From: Bombyx mori | Taxonomy: Eukaryota > Arthropoda > Insecta > Lepidoptera > Bombycidae | Assembly (NCBI RefSeq): GCF_030269925.1 | Contig: NC_085131.1 | Coordinates: 6,061,501 to 6,125,500, forward strand | DNA length: 64,000 nt | Reading direction: 5' to 3' | Part shown: positions 48,201 to 59,438 of the stretch, piece after piece | How positions within the stretch are numbered: the stretch's first letter is position 1 | Layout: every line of letters begins with the position of its first letter | Translations under genes and position numbers: made by a program | Notes under the pieces: model-generated | Seen by the model: only the letters and a program-made list of their open reading frames with translations | Databases searched by the model: none | What the model was told of the DNA's origin: nothing

Positions 48201-51200
48201 TTTTAAATTGATTTTATGTCCAATAACACTACCTATTTCATTGTTCCAGCTTTCACAACAGCGAGTCAGTCTTCACCCATTTATTCAAATTACGTTAATA
48301 CATCTGCTCTCTCGTACCATAACAAGAATCATGGCAGCAGCATCATATCCAGTAATCAAGGTTAGTGGTGAATTATAAATTTCCCTCAATAAAGTGTACT
48401 TGGATACAAAAAGTCAATCAGATCAGATGTTGTGCTGAAAGTAGCTAGATTCTATTTAACTAGACTAACCTTTTTTACAAATGCCATTTCATTGCCTCTT
48501 AAATAATATGAAGATTTTTTTACCAAAATCACTATTTTTATTAATTAGCTTCAACGTTTAAATTGTGACGTAACAATTGGCATCATATGCAAAGTAAATA
48601 ATTTGATTTCATTAAATATTCACAATATTAAAAACGAAGTATTTTCATATAATTTTTGTAACAGCTTCAATGCTTCTTCTTCTTCATTATTTTTTGGCTC
48701 CGGCACGGTTTGTGCATTAGCCATTTATACAGTTTATGAATAATAAAAAACGAAGGAAACTAATCGCGACATAACATAAATGATTAAAAACAAATTAAAT
48801 TTACAAATGAGATTATATGTAATGAAATTAATCTCAGTAAAATTGTGGTAATGGTAATTTTGGAGGATCCCAAGAAGCTACATCCAACTGCTTTGTTTCA
48901 TTTTCCCACAATTGTGCACTCTCACAGATTCTAAACAGTTAATGAACCACCGTTATTACACAATTAAACCTGAAGAAACACTAAATAGACAAAAAACAAT
49001 TCACAACACTTCACTCCTCGCGTTTCCTCCAAAAAGTGGGCTTCAATGCTTTATTGTACGATAAATTCTATTAAAATACACAACGGCTGTTTTGTTTAGG
49101 TTCAGACGAGTGTGACCTGCCGTTGCCGCCGGGATGGTCGGCGGACCGGACTCTGCGAGGTCGCCGCTACTACATGGACCACAACACGCAGACGACGCAC
49201 TGGACGCATCCGCTCGAGAGCGTGCCGCGGCCGTGGCAGAGAGTCTCCACGCCACACCATGGTGTTTATTATTTCAAGTATGAGGCCTCTGTTGTTTCTA
49301 TAAGCTGTGATAAGGCGGGAAATCGAAGAGTGTAGTTGTATGAATTGTTTTATTATTTTTATTGTTTGTTCGGATTTAAAAATTTAATAATGTCTGTTGC
49401 GCCGAGGGTCGATGGTTCGATTAGCACATTGGGTAAAAATTGTGTGATGAACAGGATGGTGTTTATTAACTATATATTATTATGTATATATTTAAACGTA
49501 TTGTTTCGCGCTGGACTTCGGGATGAATACAATTCCACCAAAGTCCAACTAAAAACTGTATTCATGGCTTAGAACACTTCAAACACTCTCAATTATCTTA
49601 TTTGGCTTCGCTTCAGGTGATCCGTTCGCTGTTTCGCTTCGAGTAGTTCCGATTACTGACTGACTACGTGCCATCTCTACAACGCTTTTATAGCCGATAC
49701 CTCATACCTAAAATTATCGAGTATATTCCACACATCTCTAGTAGTAGTTTCCGCTATCTGAAAATAGATGGCGTTGTACTTCTCGAGCGTTCTAAGTGCT
49801 ACTAGGTCCTTCGATATTCGACGATAGGTGGCGTTACTCTTACCGGCGTAACAATATGTATGTTAGTCTTTGGTATGAATAGCACAGGGAATCCTAAATT
49901 GGGGCCGTATGACCGTGCGTGATTTTTTGATGTGTTGTTATTATTATAATTAAACTTGTTTCAGTGAAATAACAAACCAAACAACTTATGCGCACCCGTG
50001 TCTAGTGGGAGGCTGCTATTTAGTGAGTCCGTATGTTCCGACGCTCGTCCCGCCCTACTTGCTTGAAGAGATACCACATTGGTTAATTGTTTATTCTAAA
50101 GGTATTTTGTTTGTAATGTTTTATATACGCTTTGTAAGCGAACGAGCTCCTGGCCACTTGGTGCCGATTGGATACTGCTGCTTGCACACCACAACGCGAA
50201 TGTCGCCATTGTCTTTGATGTCAAAGTCTCAAATGTATTTTGATTATCCAACTCTTCAACCGGGATGTACGATTTCTTCGTCTAAATCATGTTTTTTTTT
50301 ATTCTTCAATTAGATATCTTCAAAATTTTTAAGAATGTTAAATATTAACAAATGACCATAGCTGGAAAATAAAAATGGAAAGATTTCAAAATTAACTAAA
50401 TCATCATAAAAGAAGTTGCTTACTACAAAATTACATAATATAATAACTCGAATAATCTCGTTCTAGAAGAAACATGAAATAATGTATAATATATTTCAGC
50501 CGATCAAGAGTTGGACCATAAGTTGCGTTGGGACATGTTCCGTCTCAGCGAATTGGACTGTTACTCGGACATGTTGACTCGCCTGTACAAACAAGAATTG
50601 CAACTAATCGTAATGAAATACGAACGATATCGGTGAGTATAAATTAATCTTAATAAAAAAGGACTTTGGTCGCCCATCACTTAAACTAGCCCACTGAGTT
50701 TCTTGCCGGATCTTCTCAGTGGGTCGTGTTTCCGATCCGGTGGTAGATTCTGCGAAGCACGGCTCTTGCTGGGGCCAGTGTTAGCAACACTCCGGTTTAA
50801 GCCCCGTGAGCTCACCTACATGTCAAGGCGAAGCTGCAATAGCCTCTCAAGGCTATCAGCATAGTAAGAGAAAAAAAACACAAATTGATTAAAAAAACTC
50901 ATAGACAATTATGAGTGTTAAGTAATCTACCAAATCACTATGGTAAACTTAACTACAAATAAATAAATATGTATAAAATCCCCAAGTTTTACGAGTCTAC
51001 AGTTATCATCGTTTTACCTATTTCTAACGCGAAGCAGTCATATGAGCCAGCGTGTGTACGAGAAAAAATAAAAGAACACGGAACATAAAGATCCAGATTT
51101 TTTTATTATTGAATATTAGTAGGTCTTCTTCTTCTTTGTCGTTTTCTCATTACTGAGGGTCGTGACCACCTTGGTCTAGTTTCTGCACAGGCTTCCTACA

Positions 51201-51517
51201 ATGTAGCCTGCATTAGGCCTGCTTAATGGCGCCCGGGACGCTGGTGTTTGTGGCCTCCTTGATAATATCCGTCCACCTGGTTAGTAGGTAGTAGCACAAT
51301 ATTGAAATGTCGACGAATAATATCTTATTGTAATATAGTAATTAAAGCCTGATTACACTGTAAAAGTAGTTTTAATTGATTATTAATAAAGTCTAAATTT
51401 CGTTTTATTGTAACGAGATTATTTTTATTTTCTTTCAGATCAGCGTTACTGCAAGAAATTGAGAGAAGAAGGCATGGCGGTCGATCGATCGCTTACCGTC
51501 CACAACATGCGAATTGA
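45241..51517 (+). CDS. sav: Salvador, Hippo-pathway WW/SARAH scaffold
   Basis: Nine exons: 45241-45325, 45415-45583, 46241-46319, 46401-46508, 47153-47282, 49100-49277, 49965-50101, 50500-50632 and 51439-51517 (stop TGA). Phases agree throughout; 365 residues. The N-terminus [20 protein letters not shown] matches the SAV1 start. WW1 is at about residues 195-228 ([20 protein letters not shown], ending THWTHP). WW2 (about 233-262) has Tyr in place of the second Trp (TTYAHPC), as is normal for this family. The SARAH coiled coil is at about 298-355 ([29 protein letters not shown]). Salvador binds Hippo/MST through SARAH and recruits Warts/LATS substrates. The N-terminal half is short compared with the fly protein. 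Introns carry several LINE, SINE and LTR-like insertions. Confidence 0.95.
47283..48660. other. salvador intron 5, left part
   Basis: AT-rich intron; no recognised repeat or exon. The open frame at 48163-48378 has no family similarity. Confidence 0.4.
48662..48800 (-). repeat. 3' end of a LINE related to the 25648-31163 element
   Basis: Read on the minus strand this ends GTGCCGGAGCCAAA then (GAAG)n, matching the 3' terminus of the full-length element (GTGCCGAGCCAAAA then a GAA-type tail). The preceding sequence is alignable but diverged. It is a heavily 5'-truncated relative in salvador intron 5. Confidence 0.65.
48800..48912. repeat. Repeat family A fragment
   Basis: The blocks aatgaaattaatctcagtaa and aggatcccaagaagctacat match the right half of the repeats at 4735-4980 and 57950-58081. 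Confidence 0.5.
49392..49497 (+). repeat. Lepidopteran tRNA-like SINE remnant
   Basis: The stretch gcgccgagggtcgatggttc followed by gtgtgatgaacaggatg is the start of a widespread lepidopteran SINE. It contains a B-box-like GGTTCGATT. The rest is short and diverged. Confidence 0.5.
49502..49853 (-). mobile_element. Putative solo LTR in salvador intron 6
   Basis: A 352-bp block which, on the minus strand, begins TGTTACGCCGGTAAG and ends GCGCGAAACA. It has a TATA-like CTATAAAAGC (complement at 49685-49694) followed by an initiator-like CAGTCAGT, the usual LTR promoter order. No clear target duplication is seen and no internal retroelement region is attached, so this is a solo LTR at best. Confidence 0.5.
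50672..50876 (+). repeat. LINE 3' end, heavily truncated
   Basis: Carries gatcttctcagtgggtcgtg, gatccggtggtagattctgc and ctctcaaggctatcagcata and ends in an A-run. Same 3' region as the copies at 36735, 59730 and 61082. It sits in salvador intron 8. Confidence 0.8.
51120..51292 (-). repeat. RTE-like LINE 3' end
   Basis: On the minus strand the frame reads [20 protein letters not shown] and then runs into a 3' tail with (GAA)n. This resembles the ends of RTE-type endonuclease-reverse transcriptase ORFs in moths. Located in salvador intron 8. Confidence 0.6.
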
Positions 51518-53225
51518 TAAAATCTTAAATTAATTTTCTTACATGAACTGTGATCTTATTTTAGGTAGAACGTGATACGAATTGTTTTAAACTTTCGCGG
51601 TTTATCTACATTAGAAACGCTATTATTAAGTGGGTACACAACGATTTTTAATTATAGTTTAAAAACAATAGGATGTAATTAAAAAACTTAGTACGAACCC
51701 GTTAAATGATAGTGTTTATAATGAAGAACATGTTAGTCACAAACCCAGAGCTTTTATACCTATAAGAAAGATTTTGTCAATTTTAATTTAAGTTAAGTTT
51801 AAAAACGATATAAATCATAAAATACAAAGGACATTGTGAACATTTTCGTACCGAAACGTACAAATACAGCATCATGGTACAGGGTACAATGTAGCTTTAA
51901 AATGAAAAACAAGGCGTATTAAAATTAAAATAAAACAAGAGTGCAATTCGCACGCGATAAAAATGGTTTCAGTTTTATCGCGTGAATGTTTATTCAGAGG
52001 TCATTTATCACATTCTCTCACAGTAAATCCTACAGATATGTGTTTGTCTCTTTTGCTACACAAAAAGAACAAATCTCTCGAGGCCTTGCCGTTTGATTGA
52101 CTTGAATATTCATCTTCACGATTAGACGATCTAATAAGCACCAACTGTCTTTTCTGATAAAGATTGGATTTTACTTATTTTTTAGTGATTATTGGGATGC
52201 TGTAATTTTTTTAACGAAGCTTCAACTCATTGGGCATTGCCCATTTTATTTTTCTTTATTTGAAGGAGTAAACTCCTTACAGAAATCCAATTTTTAATAA
52301 AAAATAATATTTATTAACCAATATTTTTAATCAAATATACTTGGCTTTTATACTCCAATGACGTCTTTGCTTTATTAAAACAGACTCTTTAACCTATATT
52401 TTTACATTTTCTGTGTACCACTCAAATGCCAGTTTCGTGATTTTATGATATGATTTTATGGATAAGTTCAAAACACTTATAATTTCACCTCAAAGTAGTC
52501 ATGACGGTTGAAGGTAATCATGACTTTTTAACACTTTTAAGGCTTGAGAAGCGAAGACAATATCAAATATTTGAAAAAAAAAAAAATTTAAGAATATGTA
52601 TCTATTTTTTTGTTATTAAATTGGTCTTTATTTTCTAAAAATTAAAAATGCATCTTTTTTATTCAACCAATGCCAATTGAACGAAAATGAAAATGACACA
52701 CTGAAGTTGATTAAACCAGTATAACTATTTTTATGTTTGAATTTTTTTGCTTTTATCCCACCACTTGAATCATTTAATAACATTCCAACACCATTGTCTC
52801 TGGAAAGATTATTTAAGATATTTTGATATTTATTAATTCAATTATGTACTGGGTATATTTTAAGCATTATTTGCTAAACTAACCTGAAACTTCTACTTCA
52901 ATAATTTCGTACCAAAATGTGAATATTCAAGCACATAAGGCCATACTTTTTTGTTATAAATTAGCAGGCCATACATTAGTTTAGTGATAGCATGCAAATG
53001 TAATGTGTCACGCGATCATATCCCCATTATGCTGAGCAACTTTTTATGAAATTTGGTAAGAAGTAGTTAGTCCTAACGAAATTTGTTCGCTTTGTACCAT
53101 CTCTTAATTAAATATTTTGCATTTTTGTAATAGCAGCTTATGCATATATGTGCAATATATCTAAAATGGTATTTATGATATTTTAGATAAAAAGTAAAAA
53201 TAACTAGGCTTTTTTATTATTTTAC
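51518..53225. other. salvador 3' UTR and intergenic spacer
   Basis: AT-rich, with long homopolymer runs; no coding exon or complete repeat recognised. The proximal part is presumably the salvador 3' UTR. Confidence 0.45.
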
Positions 53226-53590
53226 GAAGTGAATGCCGCCACCCACCTTGATATATGAGTTCCAAGGTTTCAGCATAGTTACAGCGGCTGTCCCACCCTT
53301 CAAACCGAAACGCAATACACGCTTCACGGCAGAAATAGGCAGAGTGGTGGTAACTACCCGTGCGGACTCAACACGTCGTACCACCAGTAATTATGCAAAT
53401 TATAATTTTGCCGGTTTGATTTTGATTACACTATGTTATTCCTTCACAGTGAAAGTCAATCGTGAACATTTGATAAGTAGGTATGTATTTCATTAGAAAA
53501 AATTGTTTTTACTCCCGGGATTCGAACAATGGTGCATCGCTATATACGAATGCAACGGACGTGTTATTCTTTAGGCCACGACGACTTCAA
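53226..53590 (-). repeat. Bm1 SINE lacking its 3' end
   Basis: Starts at gaatgccgccacccacc (Bm1 interior) and runs to the tRNA-like head, with the B-box complement cgggattcgaaca at 53516-53528. The tail half and poly(A) are absent, which 5' truncation during retroposition does not explain. More diverged than the other copies. Confidence 0.85.
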
Positions 53591-53733
53591 AACTAGGCTT
53601 GTGAAACATTTTTGAATAAGCAAAATGTTATTATTAGTCTTTGTTTAAATATATAATATATCTTAATATAAATACAACTTTTAATGTATGGTGCGCCGAA
53701 TAGAGATGTTATGGAAGAAAATACTCTTCGGCA

Positions 53734-53962
53734 TTTAATGTTGGGTGCCCGACTGGCATGAGACTCTCGAGTTGTCAGTTCCTGTACCGACTGGGGACGC
53801 GTGTTTGTCGCTTCAGAGTCTGGCCGCACTCAACATTAAACTGGCGCCCCACGTTGGGCGCCAGTTTAATGTTGGGTGCCCGATTGGCATGAGACTCTCG
53901 GCTTATCAGTTCCGGCATCGACCGGGGACGCGTGTTTGCCGCTTCAGAGTCTGGCGCGCACT
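53734..53962. repeat. Tandem duplication with palindromic junction (LTR-like)
   Basis: Two copies of a roughly 98-bp block (tttaatgttgggtgcccg through cgcttcagagtctggc) start 131 bp apart, at 53734 and 53865. The junction contains a perfect 19-bp inverted repeat (53831-53849 and 53856-53874) around CACGTT. The palindrome reads TGGCGCCCCACG, which resembles a primer-binding-site motif of LTR elements. An LTR fragment of a Bel/Pao-type element is possible but unproven. Confidence 0.55.
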
Positions 53963-54029
53963 ACTTGGGGGTGCAATAGATGCGAGGGCGCGGGTAGCGC
54001 GGGGTGCGTCGTCGCGGCACGGACCTGAG

Positions 54030-55006
54030 TAGACTTGCGCAAAACATCACTTGCCAATGTAATGTGATATGACATCACTTCTACAGACAGGTGATATTAC
54101 TCGAAAACATTACACATCACTCTTAACATTACTCGATGCGTTCAATAGATACTGTGACGACGAATACATTGTATCTATACAGCCGAATCATTACCTAAGT
54201 GATGTGTATGAACACATCACTTAAGTAATGATTCGGGTGTGTCATTACAGTAGTGTATTACAATACAAAGTATGACCTTTGTATTGTAATACACTGTTAT
54301 ATTACTTGACAGAGATTGACTTACTTAATAATATAATAATTTTATTTTTTACTTAATATAATTTATTGTGGGATGAACGGATTTCATATGGCGACTTAGA
54401 CCGCAAATTGAGCTCGACAATAATGTTAATATACGAGAGCAGTAGATGCATTGTTTCGGCGCGATATCCTCAAAGTGCATCCAAGGAGGACTGTACTTTC
54501 ATTTAGACGCCGAAGAAAGAATTAAACACGCATTAAAACAAATAATAAAACTATCTTCATACAAGTGCTTAAGTAATTCAAACACAAAAATTAATATGAA
54601 ATATTACTAAAGAATTACGAGCGACTAGCGATTTTACAAAAGTTGCGAATTAAAAATTAAGTAACTACTTGCGGGGAACTACTGGCTGGCCGCATGAAAA
54701 ATATAAACACAAATACCTATATTAAAATTCAGACGTACCATAGGTATAAAAATGTACCTAGCGGCCAGGGCATACGGTTCAAAATCACTAGGAATAATTC
54801 CGTGTCGCTTGCTCATTTATTTTGGTCGATCGGTCTGTTTCGCTCGCTCGGTTCCGTTCGTGTATTAAGCAACATTACACGACAAAGAAAGAAACATATT
54901 GGGTGATAGTGTGATGTTTGTTTCCTTCGCGTAATGTGTGATGTTGCATTACATCGTAGAGTAATATTACCGGAGTAATATCACTCGCATTACTTACACA
55001 TGTCTA
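54030..55006. mobile_element. hAT-like non-autonomous DNA transposon
   Basis: A 977-bp element bounded by the 8-bp direct repeat GACCTGAG (54022-54029 and 55007-55014). The termini TAGACTTGCGCAA (left) and TAGACATGTGTAA (right, complemented) are imperfect inverted repeats. Subterminal regions are rich in ACATCACT/AGTAATG motifs in both orientations. Two hairpins lie inside: 54183-54207 with 54212-54236 (25 bp, one mismatch), and 54252-54270 with 54277-54295 (19 bp, perfect). No transposase frame. The 8-bp duplication and TAG ends fit the hAT superfamily. Confidence 0.75.
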
Positions 55007-55014
55007 GACCTGAG

Positions 55015-57115
55015 TCACATCCCCTTTGGCTACTGTTGCTCCGCGAAACGGAACGCTGCGTTACAGGTATAATTTTTGTTAAAACAAACAGCGGAATTCA
55101 TTTATTTCCCTGCTCTGACGTTTTGGAACCCGACAGCTGAATATGCGGTCGAGTCCAGAATGTTAACTAGTTGGTGCTTGAAGCAATATACACTAAGCCT
55201 CTGCCAACAGAGTTAAAATAAATGGACACAAAGCAGAACATAATATCGCCTGTCAAGATCCAATGAGACGAATCATATTATTATAGTCGTATTTTTACGC
55301 GTGAGCTATTCCGCATATTAAGCAGAGTTGCAGAGAGTAGACCGACGCTTTTGTGTAAATGTGTACCTAATTAAAATTACTAACACAATAAAGAAGCAGT
55401 TATGAAGTTCCAGATATTGTCGGAAACAAATATTTATACACATTTGTAAACTGTGCCTCAATGTACAATCGTTGTTTTGATTCCCTTAAGTTTCAATTTA
55501 ATAAAAAAGGGCTTTCACAGGTGAAACGTCCTGCGACAGTGAAGGACGCAGGATACCTGGATCCCGTCGTTAACCTTTTTAGCTAAGGTGAGCAGACGAG
55601 CTCACAAGCCACCGCTTTTAAGCATTTCCCTATATAATTCGATACCAAAACACGACTGACGCAGCAAAATCTGTTTTTTATTCATGTAGTTCTTTTTAAG
55701 AGACTTTAGATGGCCATCGCTTTGAAGTTTCATCACCGAGAAAAAATTACATTTACATACGTTGCCACACAGAATTCTGCTTCGCGATGAGAGGTCGGGA
55801 CTATAAGTTAGCGTAATCCGTGCTAAGATTAGAGTTGTGGGAATGCTGTTCTACTAGGTGTCGATGATGTGCTAAAAGTAAGAGTGAGGGCTGCAGTTCT
55901 GTCAAAGGTCATTAGTTCTAAGGTAAAGAAGGTTCAAACAGCCCTAGAGACTATATTATGATAAATTGTACCCTGGCGCCTGGTCATTATCTTTAGATTT
56001 AACAAACAAATTATTAATTATCTGTAGGTTACCCATGTTGCGACGTATTCGGCACAACTGAAAAGTGATAAATCGACGATACGGCCTAGACAAATCTCAT
56101 AATTTAATGTATGTATTTATTGCATTTTTATAGAGCTTTGATAAATAAAAAAACTTTTATTCATTTACTATCTATTTTATTTACATATCTACAAATTATA
56201 TCAGAAAAGGTATTTGATCAACTTTAGAAACAATATTGAAAAAAAAATTATAATAACAATATTAGGCTAAATAGAATCATAAACATATTTCAAAAATTTT
56301 TATTTTTGTAGCTTTCAAGGGCAGATGTGCGTTCCAACTACTTGATTGAACAGATTGTGGATCAATGCTGAAATGCTGTCCAAGTTATCATCAAAAACAA
56401 TTCCTCAGAGAATTCTGATAGAGTTTACAGTCCAAAACACAGAGAACCAAAATTGAGATTTTTTTTATCAGAGGTTTCAAACAATGTCTGTGATCAATAT
56501 TATTGAATTCAAGCAGCTTTCTTTGGTATGAAGACAGGAACAACTGGTACTTGAGAACTGTGCTTTATAACTGATCTTTTTGATTACATTTGCATACTCA
56601 ATTCTGAGATTTAGCATAAGTTTTGATCACTTCTTTTTTACTATGCTTTAAGAGATCACCATCTAGTTATTTGTACTATCATCCCAATAGTAATGATGAT
56701 AATAATATGCTAAATTATAAGTATGGGAGAATACACTCAAATTTGGGGAACACCAGCATTACTGCTTAGTAATGTAAATGCATCAACAGTAAGAGGTGAT
56801 GCTCTAGATACACAGTAGTATGATTTACACTATCTTTGAGACCAAGGAAGTTCTCACAATAGGCCTATAGTTCGAAGAACCTTGTTGAGAGTGAACTGAG
56901 TCTAATCTTCCACAACATTAGAACTGCATCAAGCGCATCAGAAAAAGAAAATCTAATAAAACAATTTAAAAAAAATGTTTTTGTCATTATTATGATATAA
57001 AAGTTTCAGTTACAAATTTATAAAATGTAAAACATAAAAAAAACTGGTTATTTATGGAAAAGTGCATAATGTCGATCTTTTTCTGCATATTGTTCTTTTT
57101 TTTACATTTTAGGTA
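55015..57115. other. Intergenic, nothing firm recognised
   Basis: The first about 60 bp continue the CpG-rich sequence seen left of the hAT-like insertion. The rest is AT-rich. A short stretch near 55590-55620 (gagcagacgagctcacaagc) may be a Bm1-tail remnant. The last few hundred bases may be 3' UTR of the small minus-strand gene. Confidence 0.4.
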
Positions 57116-57768
57116 CTATGTATTTGTTTCAACTTTATCTTTAGTAACCATCTCCCCGTCTACAATATCATATTCATCAACCTTCTTGAATCCAGATATT
57201 CTATAAACTTTAGCATTTTTTATACCAAGAGTATTAGCCCAGGCATAACCTGAAAAGAAATTTACATAAAGTTACTGATTTCAGAAACTGAGTTATGTAT
57301 CATAAAGTATTTCACAAAAGTTGTATTTTTAGCTGGTCTGGAGTGAATTCCGTACTTCAATTTCCTGGGTGTTGTGACATGTATTTTAAATGACGTTAAT
57401 GAAGTTTAAGTTGGTGAGCAGTGGCTTTAAGGTACTCTTGGCATTACAGATCATGAACACCAGCGACCACTCACAACAAGGTAGCGGCCTATCTATATTA
57501 TTATTCCTTCAAAGTAGTTGAAATTAAGGTGGTTCTTAAAGTTTACATATTTACCTGGAGGTATGGATTTTTCTTCGTCACTTTTAATTCCATAGTAGTG
57601 AGCCCAATCAGCCTTTCCTTTATAAGCACTATAAACTACTAAACCAAAAGCATTCCAGGCAAATAGAGCATAGGCAAAACTCAATCGTCGTTTCCATAGA
57701 ATAGCTTTGTCTTCGGGAATAGGTTTTGTCCGCTTACGAACGAACGCATGCCACCATTTATAAATCAT
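57116..57768 (-). CDS. Small single-pass membrane protein, unrecognised
   Basis: Two exons on the minus strand: 57768-57555 and 57249-57116 (stop TAG 57116-57118). They join in phase (PPG|YAWANTLG) into 115 residues. The N-terminus MIYKWWHAFVRKRTKPIPED is basic and aromatic. One hydrophobic segment (about residues 29-49, LSFAYALFAWNAFGLVVYSAY) is followed by a hydrophilic acidic tail. A short basic N-terminus with one transmembrane helix would fit a small mitochondrial inner-membrane protein, but I cannot place it in a family. Repeat family A lies about 100 bp upstream of its start. Confidence 0.75.
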
Positions 57769-57871
57769 TATTGAAGAAGATAAAATAAAAACGGCCGAGT
57801 CCGGCCGGTTTACGTTTGACTCTCAATTATTAAAGTGTACCGTATAATTTTTAATAAATTTTTAGAGTAGA

Positions 57872-58081
57872 CAGTAGTTTTATTTTTCCAATTGGAAAGG
57901 CAAAGGTATCATACCATACAGCCTAATCTTATATATTTTTTTATATAAAAAATAATATTATGAAATGAAATCATATGAAATGAGATGAGATGATATGGGA
58001 TGAAATATAATCTCAGTAAAATGGTGGTATTTACTGAGACTTTTTCAGTGGACTTTTTGGATAATCTTTGACTTGGCTTTG
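57872..58081. repeat. Repeat family A, uninterrupted copy
   Basis: Contains ttccaattggaaaggcaaag, gatgatatgggatgaaatat, ctcagtaaaatggtggtatt and ttcagtggactttttggata in order, the same order as in 4467-4520 plus 4735-4980. It shows what the family looks like without the insertion seen there. Confidence 0.6.
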
Positions 58082-58987
58082 ATTTAAAAAAAAGTTCGCG
58101 ACAGCATAATAATGTGTCCATAATTAAAGGTTGGCTCACTATAACGTTTTTTATGCTAACCAAATTTGTTCTAAAATAAAGCATTATTTGTGAAGGTGTT
58201 TTTATAAAGATTATATTAATCCCTATACAAACAAATACGTTATTCATTACAACATTGAAACACCCAAATCACTTCAAGATAGGTTTTGACAATTATAGAT
58301 ATTTCTGGATTTCTCCAGGATCCAATCATCAGGTCTACAGGACCATTCGGGAAGTCTACCCTTTCGAACAAAAAAAAGGGTGCGTGTACTTATGTACGCG
58401 CGTAAGAAGTTATACTTTATTTTTATTAAATTTATTTCTTTCTTTTATTAAATATTAAATAATCAATAATAAATATTTAACGTTAATAATTTAATAATAT
58501 TTAATATGAATTATATTAAATAATAATTTTGTTATTTATATTACTAAATAATACATACGGATAGTTAACCTCAATTGTGTTGGAGCACTTGTGGGCAACT
58601 TCATTTCTATTAATTTTGTGTCACGGTGCGCGTGCATCGTAAATTTTCACTCTCATCAATTTTTCATAACGCGCCTAAAGAAGTATAACTTCAAAAAAAG
58701 AAAAAAGAATTATCAGAATCGGTTCAAGCATTCTCGAGAAATTTGTGAACATACATAGATAAAAAATTATGGTCGAATTGATAACTTCCTCTTTTGAAGT
58801 CGGTTAAACAGTGTGATTTTGGTACCATATATAGCTTCATAACATTCTATTATTTAAAAATATTTTCACTTTCTACGTAAATGAAGAAGCGAGTAACTCG
58901 AGTAAAATTTAGCGTTATGCCAAAGTAACTATTCCACGCGGACGAAGTCGCGGGCAAAAGCTAAAATTCATTTGAATTTAGAATTTA
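58082..58987. other. Intergenic, nothing recognised
   Basis: AT-rich sequence. Around 58660-58980 phrases such as cacgcggacgaagtcgcggg resemble a common lepidopteran repeat end, but boundaries are unclear. Confidence 0.4.
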
Positions 58988-59438
58988 TTGGGTTGCTCGG
59001 AAAGTAATTTCGTTTTTTTTTGTGAAAATGAACCCATACATCGAACTTCGAAGATAATCTCAGGCCTTTCAAGTGGTCATAAACTGTTGAATTTGATAAA
59101 TTTAATCGATCTCACGTGTTGTTATTCGCCGGTTCGCATCAACTAATCGCCTTCATCGCGTCTTTATCAGCTTCAACCGGCCTTCCCGAACGTGGTGCAT
59201 CTTCGACATCAAAATTGCCGGATTGAGATTTAGCGAACCAGTTCTGGCACTGGCACACTATCAACACACCTTCTCCATACACATCGGTAAATTTATTTCT
59301 GGCTTGAACAGCATTTTTACCCTTTCTGTAGTAAAACAGTAAGATATGTCTAAAATGCTGCTTAACACTCTCCATATTTATACTTAAGTTACGTTTCAAA
59401 TGGCCATTGTTGTAAAACGGCAACTTTATAGGAACTAA
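58988..59438 (-). mobile_element. mariner remnant, internally deleted
   Basis: The left end TTGGGTTGCTCGGAAAGTAA (58988) and the right end (59438) are imperfect inverted repeats flanked by TA (58986-58987, 59439-59440). The minus-strand ATG at 59375 opens a mariner N-terminus (MESVKQHFRHILLFYYRKGK, then FDVEDAPRSGRPVEADKDAM). It continues after frameshifts as DANRRITTREI and YDHLKGLRLSSKFDVWVHF, then jumps straight to the left terminal repeat. The whole DDD catalytic region is deleted, leaving only the DNA-binding part. Confidence 0.78.

Noticed and set aside
49123..49335. Frames overlapping the salvador WW exon
   Set aside because: Out-of-frame readings of a GC-rich conserved exon.
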